From positions 1 to 11,545 of the forward strand of contig CAMAQI010000064.1 of the NCBI GenBank assembly GCA_945860255.1: a stretch of DNA of 11,545 nt, in the 5' to 3' direction. The DNA comes from Methylacidiphilum caldifontis (GTDB lineage Bacteria > Verrucomicrobiota > Verrucomicrobiia > Methylacidiphilales > CAMAQI01). The position numbers and the translations under genes were made by a program. How positions within the stretch are numbered: the stretch's first letter is position 1; every line of letters starts with the position of its first letter. The notes beneath the pieces were generated by a model, which saw only the letters and a list, made by a program, of their open reading frames with translations, searched no databases and was not told where the DNA came from. Shown in pieces: positions 6,339-11,545 of this stretch.

Positions 6339-6663
6339 GTACGATACAAACTCATACCGTTTCTGAGGGACTTTTCATTTTTCATTTTTAACTCTTTTGC
6401 CAGCCATTTGATTGAAACACAACTATGGGCTCTCATTTCACAAGCAAGTTTGAATTTTCCATGGAGTCCAAGTTCTTGGTACTTTGAGGTTTCTCGCTAC
6501 ATCACATGACCTGCTCCGATGAATTTCGGAGTACATCGCCCCAACATATTCCACTCGTATACACTTCGGCATCCCCCTTCTCTAACTCCAAATTCACTTA
6601 CGTCAAAACTTTACTTTTTACGTCATCTTGCTACTGGGGTCTGTCCAACACTTGACCCATTTC
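6304..6663 (-). mobile_element. Internally deleted, chimeric copy of the Y1 transposase element
   Basis: Positions 6304-6485 match 2983-3164 (transposase 3' end plus element end) with four differences in 182 bp by hand alignment. The sequence then jumps to a diverged 5' end of the gene: on the minus strand from 6572 it reads MPKCIRVEYVGAMY, against MPRSLRVEYVGAMY in the intact copy, then loses similarity. Roughly 240 internal codons are gone. Upstream of the start there is no similarity to the intact unit; instead a GGGGTCTGTCCAACACTTGA motif at 6636-6655 resembles terminal sequences I associate with other REP-transposase elements. The right boundary (about 6663) is a guess. It cannot encode a transposase. 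Confidence 0.7.
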
Positions 6664-7087
6664 ACTCTCAACGAATCCTTTTTAATTCCAAATTTGATTT
6701 CTAGATTACGCGTCATTGAAGCACGTTCAGACAAAGAAGGCTGATGGACTGTCAGGGGAAGGTCTCCCGCAGCGGCGCAGCGACACGGCACAGACCAATA
6801 CAGGGGAGTTTCTCGTTCAGGGAGGCATCCACCTTCGTCCAAGCCCTATGGCGAGACAGGGATGCGCAGTGGCAGAATAAATTAACCGAAAGTTAAATTC
6901 AGCTCCGACACAAAACTCGGGGCCGGAATTCGCCAAGTTTTCAATTGTCTTCCATCAGCGTTAATCAGTGAAGATAAGCGATTAAAACCTGCCCTTCCTT
7001 GGCGGTTAATCCTGCTTTTTTCCCTCAGAAGCTATCGAGCTAACCTCTTGCCTTCTCAAGAAATTTAAAACAGAATCTCTCACCGAA
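6664..7087. other. Intergenic region without recognised genes
   Basis: I see no credible coding sequence here. It holds a GC-rich patch at 6741-6875 (84 of 135 bases G or C by hand count, clearly above its surroundings) that contains GTCTCCCGCAGCGGCGCAGC and a GTCTGT/ACAGAC-type pairing, but matches no RNA family I can name. After it come an AT-rich stretch with a weak TTAAC-CGAAA-GTTAA hairpin and a short periodic repeat. A poor promoter-like pair (TTGCCT at 7048, CAGAAT at 7071, 17-bp spacing) precedes the gene at 7088. Confidence 0.5.
6953..7010 (+). repeat. Short interspersed repeat with a 10-bp period
   Basis: Three degenerate 10-bp units run ATCAGCGTTA, ATCAGTGAAG, ATAAGCGATT (6954-6983), followed by AAAACCTGCC and CTTGGCGGTTAAT. 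This wording resembles the ATCxGTGTTxATCxGTG-type intergenic repeats found in many bacterial genomes. Function unknown. Confidence 0.4.
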
Positions 7088-9181
7088 ATGAAGCGTTCAA
7101 AATCTGTTCTTGGATTTCTGCTGTTTACCTTAACCTTGTGCTACGCCGATGTTGATCTCAAGGCGCTCGTTAATCGTCAGGATCTCTGGCCTAAAGAGAT
7201 TACCCTTCTCGAAACCATAAGCTATAAGTCGGGGAAAAAATTCACTCTCGGTTCAAAACTCCCGCTTCTGGAGATCACTGCCGATGAAATCATTTTGGGA
7301 GAGGGCAAAGATCGCTACCGACTCGATCCCCATTATACAAATCTCTCCTTACTCATCGACGAAACCGCTTTACTCCAAGCTGCCCCCTCGACTCTCCCTT
7401 CAAATAACCGCTCTCTCAACCCTGCCTCATTGGAGGGGCCTGATTTCTCCTTTTTATTGGATACGAAAGTAGAACTGACAGAAGCAGATCGAACGAAGGC
7501 GATCGACCTCCTTCTCGCTCAAGGAGGGTATCTCAAAGCTGCCGCACAACTCCGCCAAGCCCTTTTAGAATCTTATGAATCGGGAGGAGTCAACAATTCC
7601 ACGGAATGGACGGATCGTCTCAATTTCGCTCGGATCTGCTCAATTCTTGGAGAAAAAGAGTCGCTCCTCAAAAAGGAGGACTCCTTGTTCGGTAATCATG
7701 GAGAGGAGTCTTTTTATAAACGATTCAAACCAGAAACCGTGAAATTCTTTCTCTCTTCTCCCCCCGCATTAACCAAAACACTCTTAATCCTTAAATCGGA
7801 AGATGATCTGATCGGCGTCTTCAGCGTTCTCGATAGCCTCTTTCAAACTTACTCGACTCTGATCAATGACTACTCCTCACTCGCAGGAGCTTTAGCGATC
7901 GTCTACGATCAACCCCTTCCCAGGCAGTGGCCGCATCACCAAGTGAGCAAAAAACTGGTCCCCTTGATCAATGAAAAACAGTGGATTCCGCTGTTCGATT
8001 ATTTTCAAAAAAAGGATCAAGATAATACCCTCGCTTCAAAAATCAAAGAGATGTCGGTCTCGGAGCTTAAATTCGTCGTCGATTGTCCGATTGAAATCAC
8101 AGAACTGGAATGGGCCCTAAAAGAACAAAGAACCTCACGAGGGTCATTTGATAAAACCTATTTCGATGTCGCCTATGATGAATCAAGAATCAAAGGAGAA
8201 AAAGCCATTTACAACTGGCCTTTTGAAGATCTTTATACTCTTGCCAATATTAAAAAAAATAAAGGGATCTGCATCGATCAATCCTATTTCGCAGCCCAAT
8301 CAGCAAAGGCATTTGCAATCCCGAGTATCTCAATCTCAGGAGAGGGATCCAACTGCGCTCACGCTTGGTTTGGATTTATGCCCTCAGGGGATAAATGGAA
8401 TATGAAAGGGGGACGATATGAGGCAAACAACTACGTCGTCGGGTTTGCTTGGGATCCTCAGACATGGAATCGAATCAACGATCATGAACTCGAATATATC
8501 AGTCAACGTTACTCCGACTCCCCGGAATATGAACAAAGTCAGAGATTTTTGATTTTTTCGGAGCTTGGCTCCCCCACTTTTTCATCAGAACAAATCTTAA
8601 AAATCGTTAACGAATCCAAAACGACTTGCCTCAAAAATCCGGAGCCTTGGTTTAAATTGGAGAAACTGTACAAAGTAAACGGTCAAAAAGAGGAACTCAA
8701 AACACTTTATACCGAAATGATTCAACAATTCTCCTTACAAAAAGATTGGAAAATTCTTGCACAAGAGGGACTCAGTAAAATCGATTCAGATACAGGGGGA
8801 TCTCAATCCTCAGAATCGACTGCTAAAATCATCAATGAAAACAAAGGAAAAAGAGCCGATCTTGCGATCCAGATTGCCTCCCGAGAGTCGCTCCAAAAAA
8901 TACAGAACGACAACTACGAGGACTCTTTTTCGCTTTATCAAAGTGTCATTAAGAAATTTGGTAAAGAGAATGGTCTCATGATTATATCCTCCCTCGTCGA
9001 GCCCTACCTCGCTCTCTGCATCAGCAAAGAACAGTCTGAACTTGCTTTTAAAGCGATCAAAGTGGCACAAAAACTGATTGATAACACTGAAAGGGAAGCC
9101 AGCCTAAACCAATCCAAACAAGCCATCGACAGGCTCAAAAAAGAGGTCGAAGCAGCCTTGAATACTCCACCCACCACTTAA
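7088..9181 (+). CDS. Secreted transglutaminase-like (papain-fold) protein with helical repeats
   Basis: This is a 697-residue protein. Residues 1-20 form a signal peptide (KRSK, hydrophobic core GFLLFTLTL, cleavage likely after CYA). The N-terminal part (about 25-350) is mostly helical with repeat-like stretches such as AAAQLRQALLESYESGG. The central region carries a transglutaminase-like core: C395 in NKGICIDQSYFAAQSAKAFA, H425 in SNCAHAWFGF and D456 in GFAWDPQTW, in the order of a Cys-His-Asp triad. Residues 500-690 are again helical and TPR-like, ending in a charged coiled-coil-like tail. Such proteins act as cysteine proteases or amide-cleaving or -linking enzymes outside the cytoplasm; the substrate is unknown. 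The ATG has no Shine-Dalgarno motif. A MEKHLA gene follows after 25 nt on the same strand, possibly in one transcript. Confidence 0.75.
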   Translation: MKRSKSVLGFLLFTLTLCYADVDLKALVNRQDLWPKEITLLETISYKSGKKFTLGSKLPLLEITADEIILGEGKDRYRLDPHYTNLSLLIDETALLQAAPSTLPSNNRSLNPASLEGPDFSFLLDTKVELTEADRTKAIDLLLAQGGYLKAAAQLRQALLESYESGGVNNSTEWTDRLNFARICSILGEKESLLKKEDSLFGNHGEESFYKRFKPETVKFFLSSPPALTKTLLILKSEDDLIGVFSVLDSLFQTYSTLINDYSSLAGALAIVYDQPLPRQWPHHQVSKKLVPLINEKQWIPLFDYFQKKDQDNTLASKIKEMSVSELKFVVDCPIEITELEWALKEQRTSRGSFDKTYFDVAYDESRIKGEKAIYNWPFEDLYTLANIKKNKGICIDQSYFAAQSAKAFAIPSISISGEGSNCAHAWFGFMPSGDKWNMKGGRYEANNYVVGFAWDPQTWNRINDHELEYISQRYSDSPEYEQSQRFLIFSELGSPTFSSEQILKIVNESKTTCLKNPEPWFKLEKLYKVNGQKEELKTLYTEMIQQFSLQKDWKILAQEGLSKIDSDTGGSQSSESTAKIINENKGKRADLAIQIASRESLQKIQNDNYEDSFSLYQSVIKKFGKENGLMIISSLVEPYLALCISKEQSELAFKAIKVAQKLIDNTEREASLNQSKQAIDRLKKEVEAALNTPPTT

Positions 9182-9206
9182 AGTAAAATTATCCCAACCT
9201 TTCTTT

Positions 9207-9665
9207 ATGCTCCCGTCCTCTCTCTCTGAAAACTGGAAAATCGACCACACGCATCGACTCTGTGAAAGCTATTTACACTTTTTTAAAACCCCCCTCCTCA
9301 GCTCATTCAATCCGACCTTTGAAGAGCTCTTCCACTCCCCATTGATTCTCCTCTCTCATGGAACTCAATCCGACCCGATTCTCAACTTTGGCAATCAAGC
9401 CGCTCTGACGCTCTGGGAACTTTCTTGGGAGGAACTGACTCAAATGCCCTCACGTCTCACCGCAGAACCGATGGAGCGAGAGGCCCGTGCCGCATTTATG
9501 AATGAGGTTCGAACTCATGGATTTGTCTCCCATTACGCAGGAATTCGAGTCAGTAAATCGGGACGAAGATTCAAAATCGAAAATGCAAAAGTCTGGAATC
9601 TGATCGATCAACAAAACCAACTCACCGGTCAAGCGGCTTGCTTCTCACAATGGAGTTATTTGTAA
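9207..9665 (+). CDS. MEKHLA domain-containing protein
   Basis: This 152-residue protein is essentially one MEKHLA domain, a PAS-related sensor fold known from bacteria and from plant HD-ZIP III proteins. The visible signature elements are PLILLSHGTQSDPILNFGN (45-63), AALTLWELSWEELTQMPSR (65-83) with TAEP right after, then YAGIRVSKSGRRFKIENAKVW (110-130) and GQAACFSQW (141-149). It has no signal peptide and no other domain, so a cytosolic ligand- or redox-sensing role is plausible; the ligand is unknown. It starts 25 nt after the transglutaminase-like gene. No Shine-Dalgarno motif is visible before the ATG. A small hairpin (TCGGTC-AAA-GACCGA, 9678-9692) follows but has no T-run. Confidence 0.85.
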   Translation: MLPSSLSENWKIDHTHRLCESYLHFFKTPLLSSFNPTFEELFHSPLILLSHGTQSDPILNFGNQAALTLWELSWEELTQMPSRLTAEPMEREARAAFMNEVRTHGFVSHYAGIRVSKSGRRFKIENAKVWNLIDQQNQLTGQAACFSQWSYL

Positions 9666-9788
9666 AATAAACATAAATCGGTCAAAGACCGAAACCAAGG
9701 ATATCTCTTCAATGAAAATATTCTCTACCCCGTACCAGTCGCATTGAATTCCGAACAACTTCCGAGTCTCGACTTGATTTTAGAATGA
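9666..9788 (+). other. Open, protein-like frame after the MEKHLA stop (possible gene remnant)
   Basis: Immediately after the MEKHLA stop and in the same frame, translation stays open for 40 codons to a TGA at 9786-9788. It contains the protein-like segment YLFNENILYPVPVALNSEQL. There is no start codon in a useful place. It may be the tail of a lost gene or a C-terminal extension cut off by a new stop. It could also be chance. Confidence 0.25.
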
Positions 9789-9802
9789 ACCTCTTCTATT
9801 GT
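9774..9802 (+). promoter_or_regulatory. Candidate sigma-70 promoter of the toxin-antitoxin pair
   Basis: TTGATT (9774-9779) and TATTGT (9797-9802) are separated by 17 bp, each matching the consensus at 4 of 6 positions. Transcription would begin close to the ATG at 9809, giving a leaderless or nearly leaderless antitoxin mRNA. This agrees with the absence of a ribosome binding site. Confidence 0.3.
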
Positions 9803-9808
9803 TTCTTT

Positions 9809-9979
9809 ATGAGTGTTGCTGAAATCCAAGCAGAGCTTCCCCATTTAAAGACCGAGGAATTGCAAAATCTTTGGGATGCCATTGAAACCATCATGGATCG
9901 CAAGTCCGCAGATGAGGCACGTCAGCGCAATGATTTTGTGTCATGGGACGAGTACCAAAAAATCTCCAAGTCTGAATAA
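9809..9979 (+). CDS. Small antitoxin of a RelBE/ParDE-like pair
   Basis: This is a 56-residue acidic protein (MSVAEIQAELPHLKTEELQN, then LWDAIETIMD, ending WDEYQKISKSE). It is helical, lacks a recognisable DNA-binding domain, and resembles the very short antitoxin-like partners found before RelE-type toxins. In such pairs it would bind and neutralise the toxin encoded 9 nt downstream. I start it at 9809 rather than at the in-frame ATG at 9785, because the extra MNLFYCFF is unlike the family and overlaps the putative promoter. No Shine-Dalgarno motif is present. The assignment rests mainly on the toxin next door. Confidence 0.65.
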   Translation: MSVAEIQAELPHLKTEELQNLWDAIETIMDRKSADEARQRNDFVSWDEYQKISKSE

Positions 9980-9988
9980 GATTGATTC

Positions 9989-10249
9989 ATGACTTACGCC
10001 CTCCTGCTCGACAGAAGCGCAGCCAAGTATCTGTCGAAACTCCGAGATAAAAACCTAAAAGGAAGGCTTGAAGAGGCTATTAAATCTCTGATTCACGCGC
10101 CCATGCCCGCAGGCTATAAAAAACTGGCAGGCACTGTTTGTACCTACCGGATTAGAGTGGGTGATTATCGGATTATTTACGACATTGAGCAGGAAAAAAT
10201 AATAATTTTAGTTTTGGCGATAGGACATCGCCGAGATATTTATCGATAG
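9989..10249 (+). CDS. RelE/ParE-family toxin (putative mRNA interferase)
   Basis: This 86-residue protein belongs to the RelE/ParE superfamily, whose RelE members cut mRNA in the ribosomal A site. The N-terminal helices (SAAKYLSKLRDKNLKGRLEE) are followed by the beta-sheet core TYRIRVGDYRIIYDI (52-66) and the C-terminal IIILVLAIGHRRDIYR (71-86). R54, R61, R81 and Y85 lie where catalytic Arg and Tyr residues are found in RelE, which favours RNase over gyrase-poison activity. It starts 9 nt after the antitoxin stop with no Shine-Dalgarno motif, in standard antitoxin-first order. It converges with thyA; no convincing terminator lies in the 43-nt gap. Confidence 0.85.
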   Translation: MTYALLLDRSAAKYLSKLRDKNLKGRLEEAIKSLIHAPMPAGYKKLAGTVCTYRIRVGDYRIIYDIEQEKIIILVLAIGHRRDIYR

Positions 10250-10292
10250 CATGTCCACTCCCTTGGACGAAATTTCTGATGCAAAATATCAG

Positions 10293-11087
10293 TTAAACGG
10301 CGACCGGAGCCTTAATCGCTGGATGGGGATCATAGCCCTCTAAGGTGAAATCCTCATACTTAAAATCGTGAATATTCTGAATCGCAGGATTTAACTTCAT
10401 TGTCGGTAGCGCTCGTGGCTCACGACTCAGTTGCAATTGAGTCTGCTCTAAATGATTCTTATAAAGATGGAGATCGCCAAAGGTGTGAACAAAATCTCCC
10501 GGCTTTAATCCCGTCACTTGAGCCACCATTAAGGTCAATAAGGCATACGAAGCGATATTAAACGGGACTCCTAAAAAAAGATCGGCACTCCGTTGGTAAA
10601 GTTGGCAACTTAACTCTCCGTCATGAACGTAGAACTGAAATAGAACATGGCAGGGAGGAAGCTTCATCCCCTCAATCTCTCCGGGATTCCACGCAGAAAC
10701 AATCAAACGCCGGCTATCGGGACTTTTGCGGATCATCTCCACCACTTGGTTGACTTGATGGATCGTCCTCCCCTCAGCAGTTTTCCAATCGCACCATTGG
10801 GCACCATAAACTCGCCCTAAATCCCCATTGGAATCGGCCCATTCATCCCATATGGAAACCCCATTCTCTTGAAGATACTTAATATTCGTATCTCCTTTTA
10901 AAAACCAAAGAAGTTCATGAATGATCGAGCGTAAATGGAGCTTTTTAGTCGTCACCACCGGAAAGCCCTCCCGAAGGGAAAAGCGAGCCTGTGCTCCAAA
11001 AAGGGAGAGGGTTCCCGTTCCAGTACGATCTGACTTCTCTTTTCCTTGCTCCAAAACAAGTTTCAATAAACGATGATATTCCTGCAT
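10293..11087 (-). CDS. thyA: Thymidylate synthase ThyA
   Basis: This enzyme converts dUMP to dTMP using 5,10-methylenetetrahydrofolate, in the cytoplasm. At 264 residues it has exactly the length of E. coli ThyA, and the numbering lines up. R21 is in the DRTGTGT phosphate loop, R126 and R127 in DSRR, the nucleophile C146 in LPPCHVLFQF, R166-S167 and D169 in QRSADLFLG, N177 in PFNIAS, and H207 and Y209 in DLHLYKNH. The C-terminus DPHPAIKAPVAV is canonical. The gene is unbroken and sits alone on the minus strand; no folA/dfrA follows it here, unlike in many genomes. No Shine-Dalgarno motif precedes the ATG, but a 10-bp stem-loop lies 6 nt upstream. Confidence 0.97.
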   Translation of the reverse strand: MQEYHRLLKLVLEQGKEKSDRTGTGTLSLFGAQARFSLREGFPVVTTKKLHLRSIIHELLWFLKGDTNIKYLQENGVSIWDEWADSNGDLGRVYGAQWCDWKTAEGRTIHQVNQVVEMIRKSPDSRRLIVSAWNPGEIEGMKLPPCHVLFQFYVHDGELSCQLYQRSADLFLGVPFNIASYALLTLMVAQVTGLKPGDFVHTFGDLHLYKNHLEQTQLQLSREPRALPTMKLNPAIQNIHDFKYEDFTLEGYDPHPAIKAPVAV

Positions 11088-11093
11088 TTGAGT

Positions 11094-11120
11094 GATTCAA
11101 GAGCCGAACTCTCTCGAATC
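11094..11120 (-). promoter_or_regulatory. Stem-loop directly upstream of the thyA start
   Basis: On the thyA strand, GATTCGAGAG and CTCTTGAATC form a 10-bp stem (one G-U pair) with a 7-nt loop AGTTCGG. It ends 6 nt before the ATG, where it could hide or expose the start site. E. coli ThyA is known to bind its own mRNA, so a role in translational control is conceivable. This is inference. Confidence 0.4.
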
Positions 11121-11158
11121 AAGCGAAACCTTTACTCCGCTCTTCGCATCCCGTATCT

Positions 11159-11171
11159 GCGTCAACTTAAG
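11159..11171 (+). repeat. 13-bp direct repeat GCGTCAACTTAAG, copy 1
   Basis: It is identical to 11356-11368, 197 bp downstream in the same orientation, and the pair brackets the 91-nt inverted repeat. It could be the footprint of a small mobile repeat or a remnant of an IS end. It contains the palindrome CTTAAG. Confidence 0.6.
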
Positions 11172-11228
11172 GAAATAGAATTTAAAACATATAAACAACC
11201 TGCAATCAGATCGTTATGAAAAAGGCAG

Positions 11229-11319
11229 TTTTTGCATCGATAGGGAGGATGGGGAGGATAAATTCAAAAACCATTTTCTTTGGTCTTTATCCTGAAAATC
11301 CTCCGAATCGATGCAAAAA
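11229..11319 (+). repeat. 91-nt long inverted repeat / extended hairpin
   Basis: The arms pair in steps. TTTTTGCATCGAT (11229-11241) pairs with ATCGATGCAAAAA (11307-11319). After a small internal loop, GGAGGAT pairs with ATCCTCC or nearly so (11244-11250 with 11298-11304). Then AGGATAAA (11255-11262) pairs with TTTATCCT (11286-11293), and the apex has ACCA/TGGT. About 30 base pairs form in 91 nt. The T-run in the left arm and A-run in the right would give a U-tract only for minus-strand transcription. It may be a MITE, a structured RNA or a terminator. Confidence 0.7.
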
Positions 11320-11355
11320 ATTCGCCTCACTCCTGTGCACCGACTTGTCGCATTG

Positions 11356-11368
11356 GCGTCAACTTAAG
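11356..11368 (+). repeat. 13-bp direct repeat GCGTCAACTTAAG, copy 2
   Basis: This is the second copy of the repeat at 11159-11171, in the same orientation and on the far side of the long inverted repeat. Confidence 0.6.
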
Positions 11369-11483
11369 CTCCCTCTCATAGAGCGAACTTTCAAAAAACA
11401 TTGTCTCACGCGAAGGCGCGACGTACGCAACGTTTAAATCCCTACCTCCCCCTCGTTCTGACCACGGCTCTGTCGAGCCTCCT

Positions 11484-11539
11484 CCCTATTTTTAAAAAGC
11501 TCTCGAAAACGAGCTTTCGATCTCTTTTTAAAAACAGGG
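11484..11539. terminator. 56-nt inverted repeat at the window edge, terminator-like
   Basis: The arms CCCTATTTTTAAAAAG (11484-11499) and CTTTTTAAAAACAGGG (11524-11539) pair with one mismatch. The middle can fold on its own, for example AAAGCTC/GAGCTTT around an 8-nt loop at 11496-11517, followed by a T-run at 11525-11529. It may be a bidirectional terminator for a gene beyond the window. The gene it serves is not visible. Confidence 0.5.
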
Positions 11540-11545
11540 ATCTAT

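Larger units (their letters stand above)
11088..11545. other. Non-coding, repeat-rich region beyond thyA
   Basis: No credible gene is seen. The small open frame at 11216-11437 runs through a long inverted repeat and looks like chance. The region holds the thyA leader stem-loop, two direct repeats, two long inverted repeats and a short GC-rich repeat fragment (CTCACGCGAAGGCGCGACG, 11405-11423). That fragment resembles the CACGCxAAGxCGC-type intergenic repeats common in bacterial genomes. Confidence 0.5.

Noticed and set aside
6270..6509. A 79-codon plus-strand frame over the deleted transposon copy
   Set aside because: It is antisense to transposase coding sequence and starts inside a transposon end, so it has no independent support.
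9678..9692. Hairpin TCGGTC-AAA-GACCGA after the MEKHLA gene as a terminator
   Set aside because: Only 6 bp with no following T-run; too weak to call.
10250..10292. Bidirectional terminator between the RelE-type toxin and thyA
   Set aside because: Only 4- to 5-bp pairings (GTCC/GGAC, CTGAT/ATCAG) without T-runs could be found.
11216..11437. A 73-codon frame starting MKKAVFASIGRMG
   Set aside because: Most of it is encoded by the arms and loop of the long inverted repeat and by repeat fragments; no domain and no ribosome binding site.
1..11545. CRISPR array, tRNA or rRNA genes
   Set aside because: No regularly spaced repeats with unique spacers, no tRNA-like fold with a TTCRA arm, and no rRNA signature seen on either strand.

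Overview
The window reads as an accessory, transposon-worn stretch of a bacterial chromosome of moderate GC content. The organism cannot be fixed from the sequence. The type II membrane-anchored CarboxypepD-regulatory-like proteins, a secreted transglutaminase-like protein, a MEKHLA protein, the general lack of Shine-Dalgarno motifs and the short interspersed repeats would fit the Verrucomicrobiota/PVC group, but I hold this only weakly.

Left block (1-2953): a complete IS21-family element (147-2737) carries istA and istB in the usual ATGA-overlapping arrangement. Each end has two copies of an ACGACAATTA-type repeat with the same 23-bp spacing. Strong hairpins lie in the istA leader and downstream of istB. 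The element is bordered on both sides by minus-strand pieces of group II intron reverse transcriptases. The two pieces overlap in the same protein motif, so they come from two different RT genes, and I see no target-site duplication.

Middle block (2983-6663): a minus-strand REP-associated HUH/Y1 transposase gene sits between perfect 24-bp inverted repeats (2985-3008 and 3982-4005). Two more copies of the 24-bp end occur at 6263-6286 and 6306-6329. They belong to an internally deleted, chimeric relative of the same element (about 6304-6663). Between the two elements lies a minus-strand operon fragment: the C-terminal part of an alpha/beta hydrolase, then two paralogous membrane-anchored CarboxypepD-regulatory-like proteins. 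The first gene has lost its 5' part and the last its 3' part exactly at the transposon ends; only the middle gene is whole.

Gap (6664-7087): no gene recognised. It holds a GC-rich patch of unknown nature (6741-6875) and a short repeat with a 10-bp period (6953-7010).

Right block (7088-11087): this part looks like ordinary chromosome. It has a secreted transglutaminase-like protein, a MEKHLA-domain protein, a small RelB/RelE-type toxin-antitoxin pair whose promoter would give a nearly leaderless transcript, and a full-length thymidylate synthase (thyA) on the opposite strand with every key catalytic residue present.

Right edge (11088-11545): non-coding but rich in structure. It has a hairpin directly in front of thyA, a 91-nt long inverted repeat between two 13-bp direct repeats, a short GC-rich repeat fragment and a 56-nt inverted repeat at the window end.
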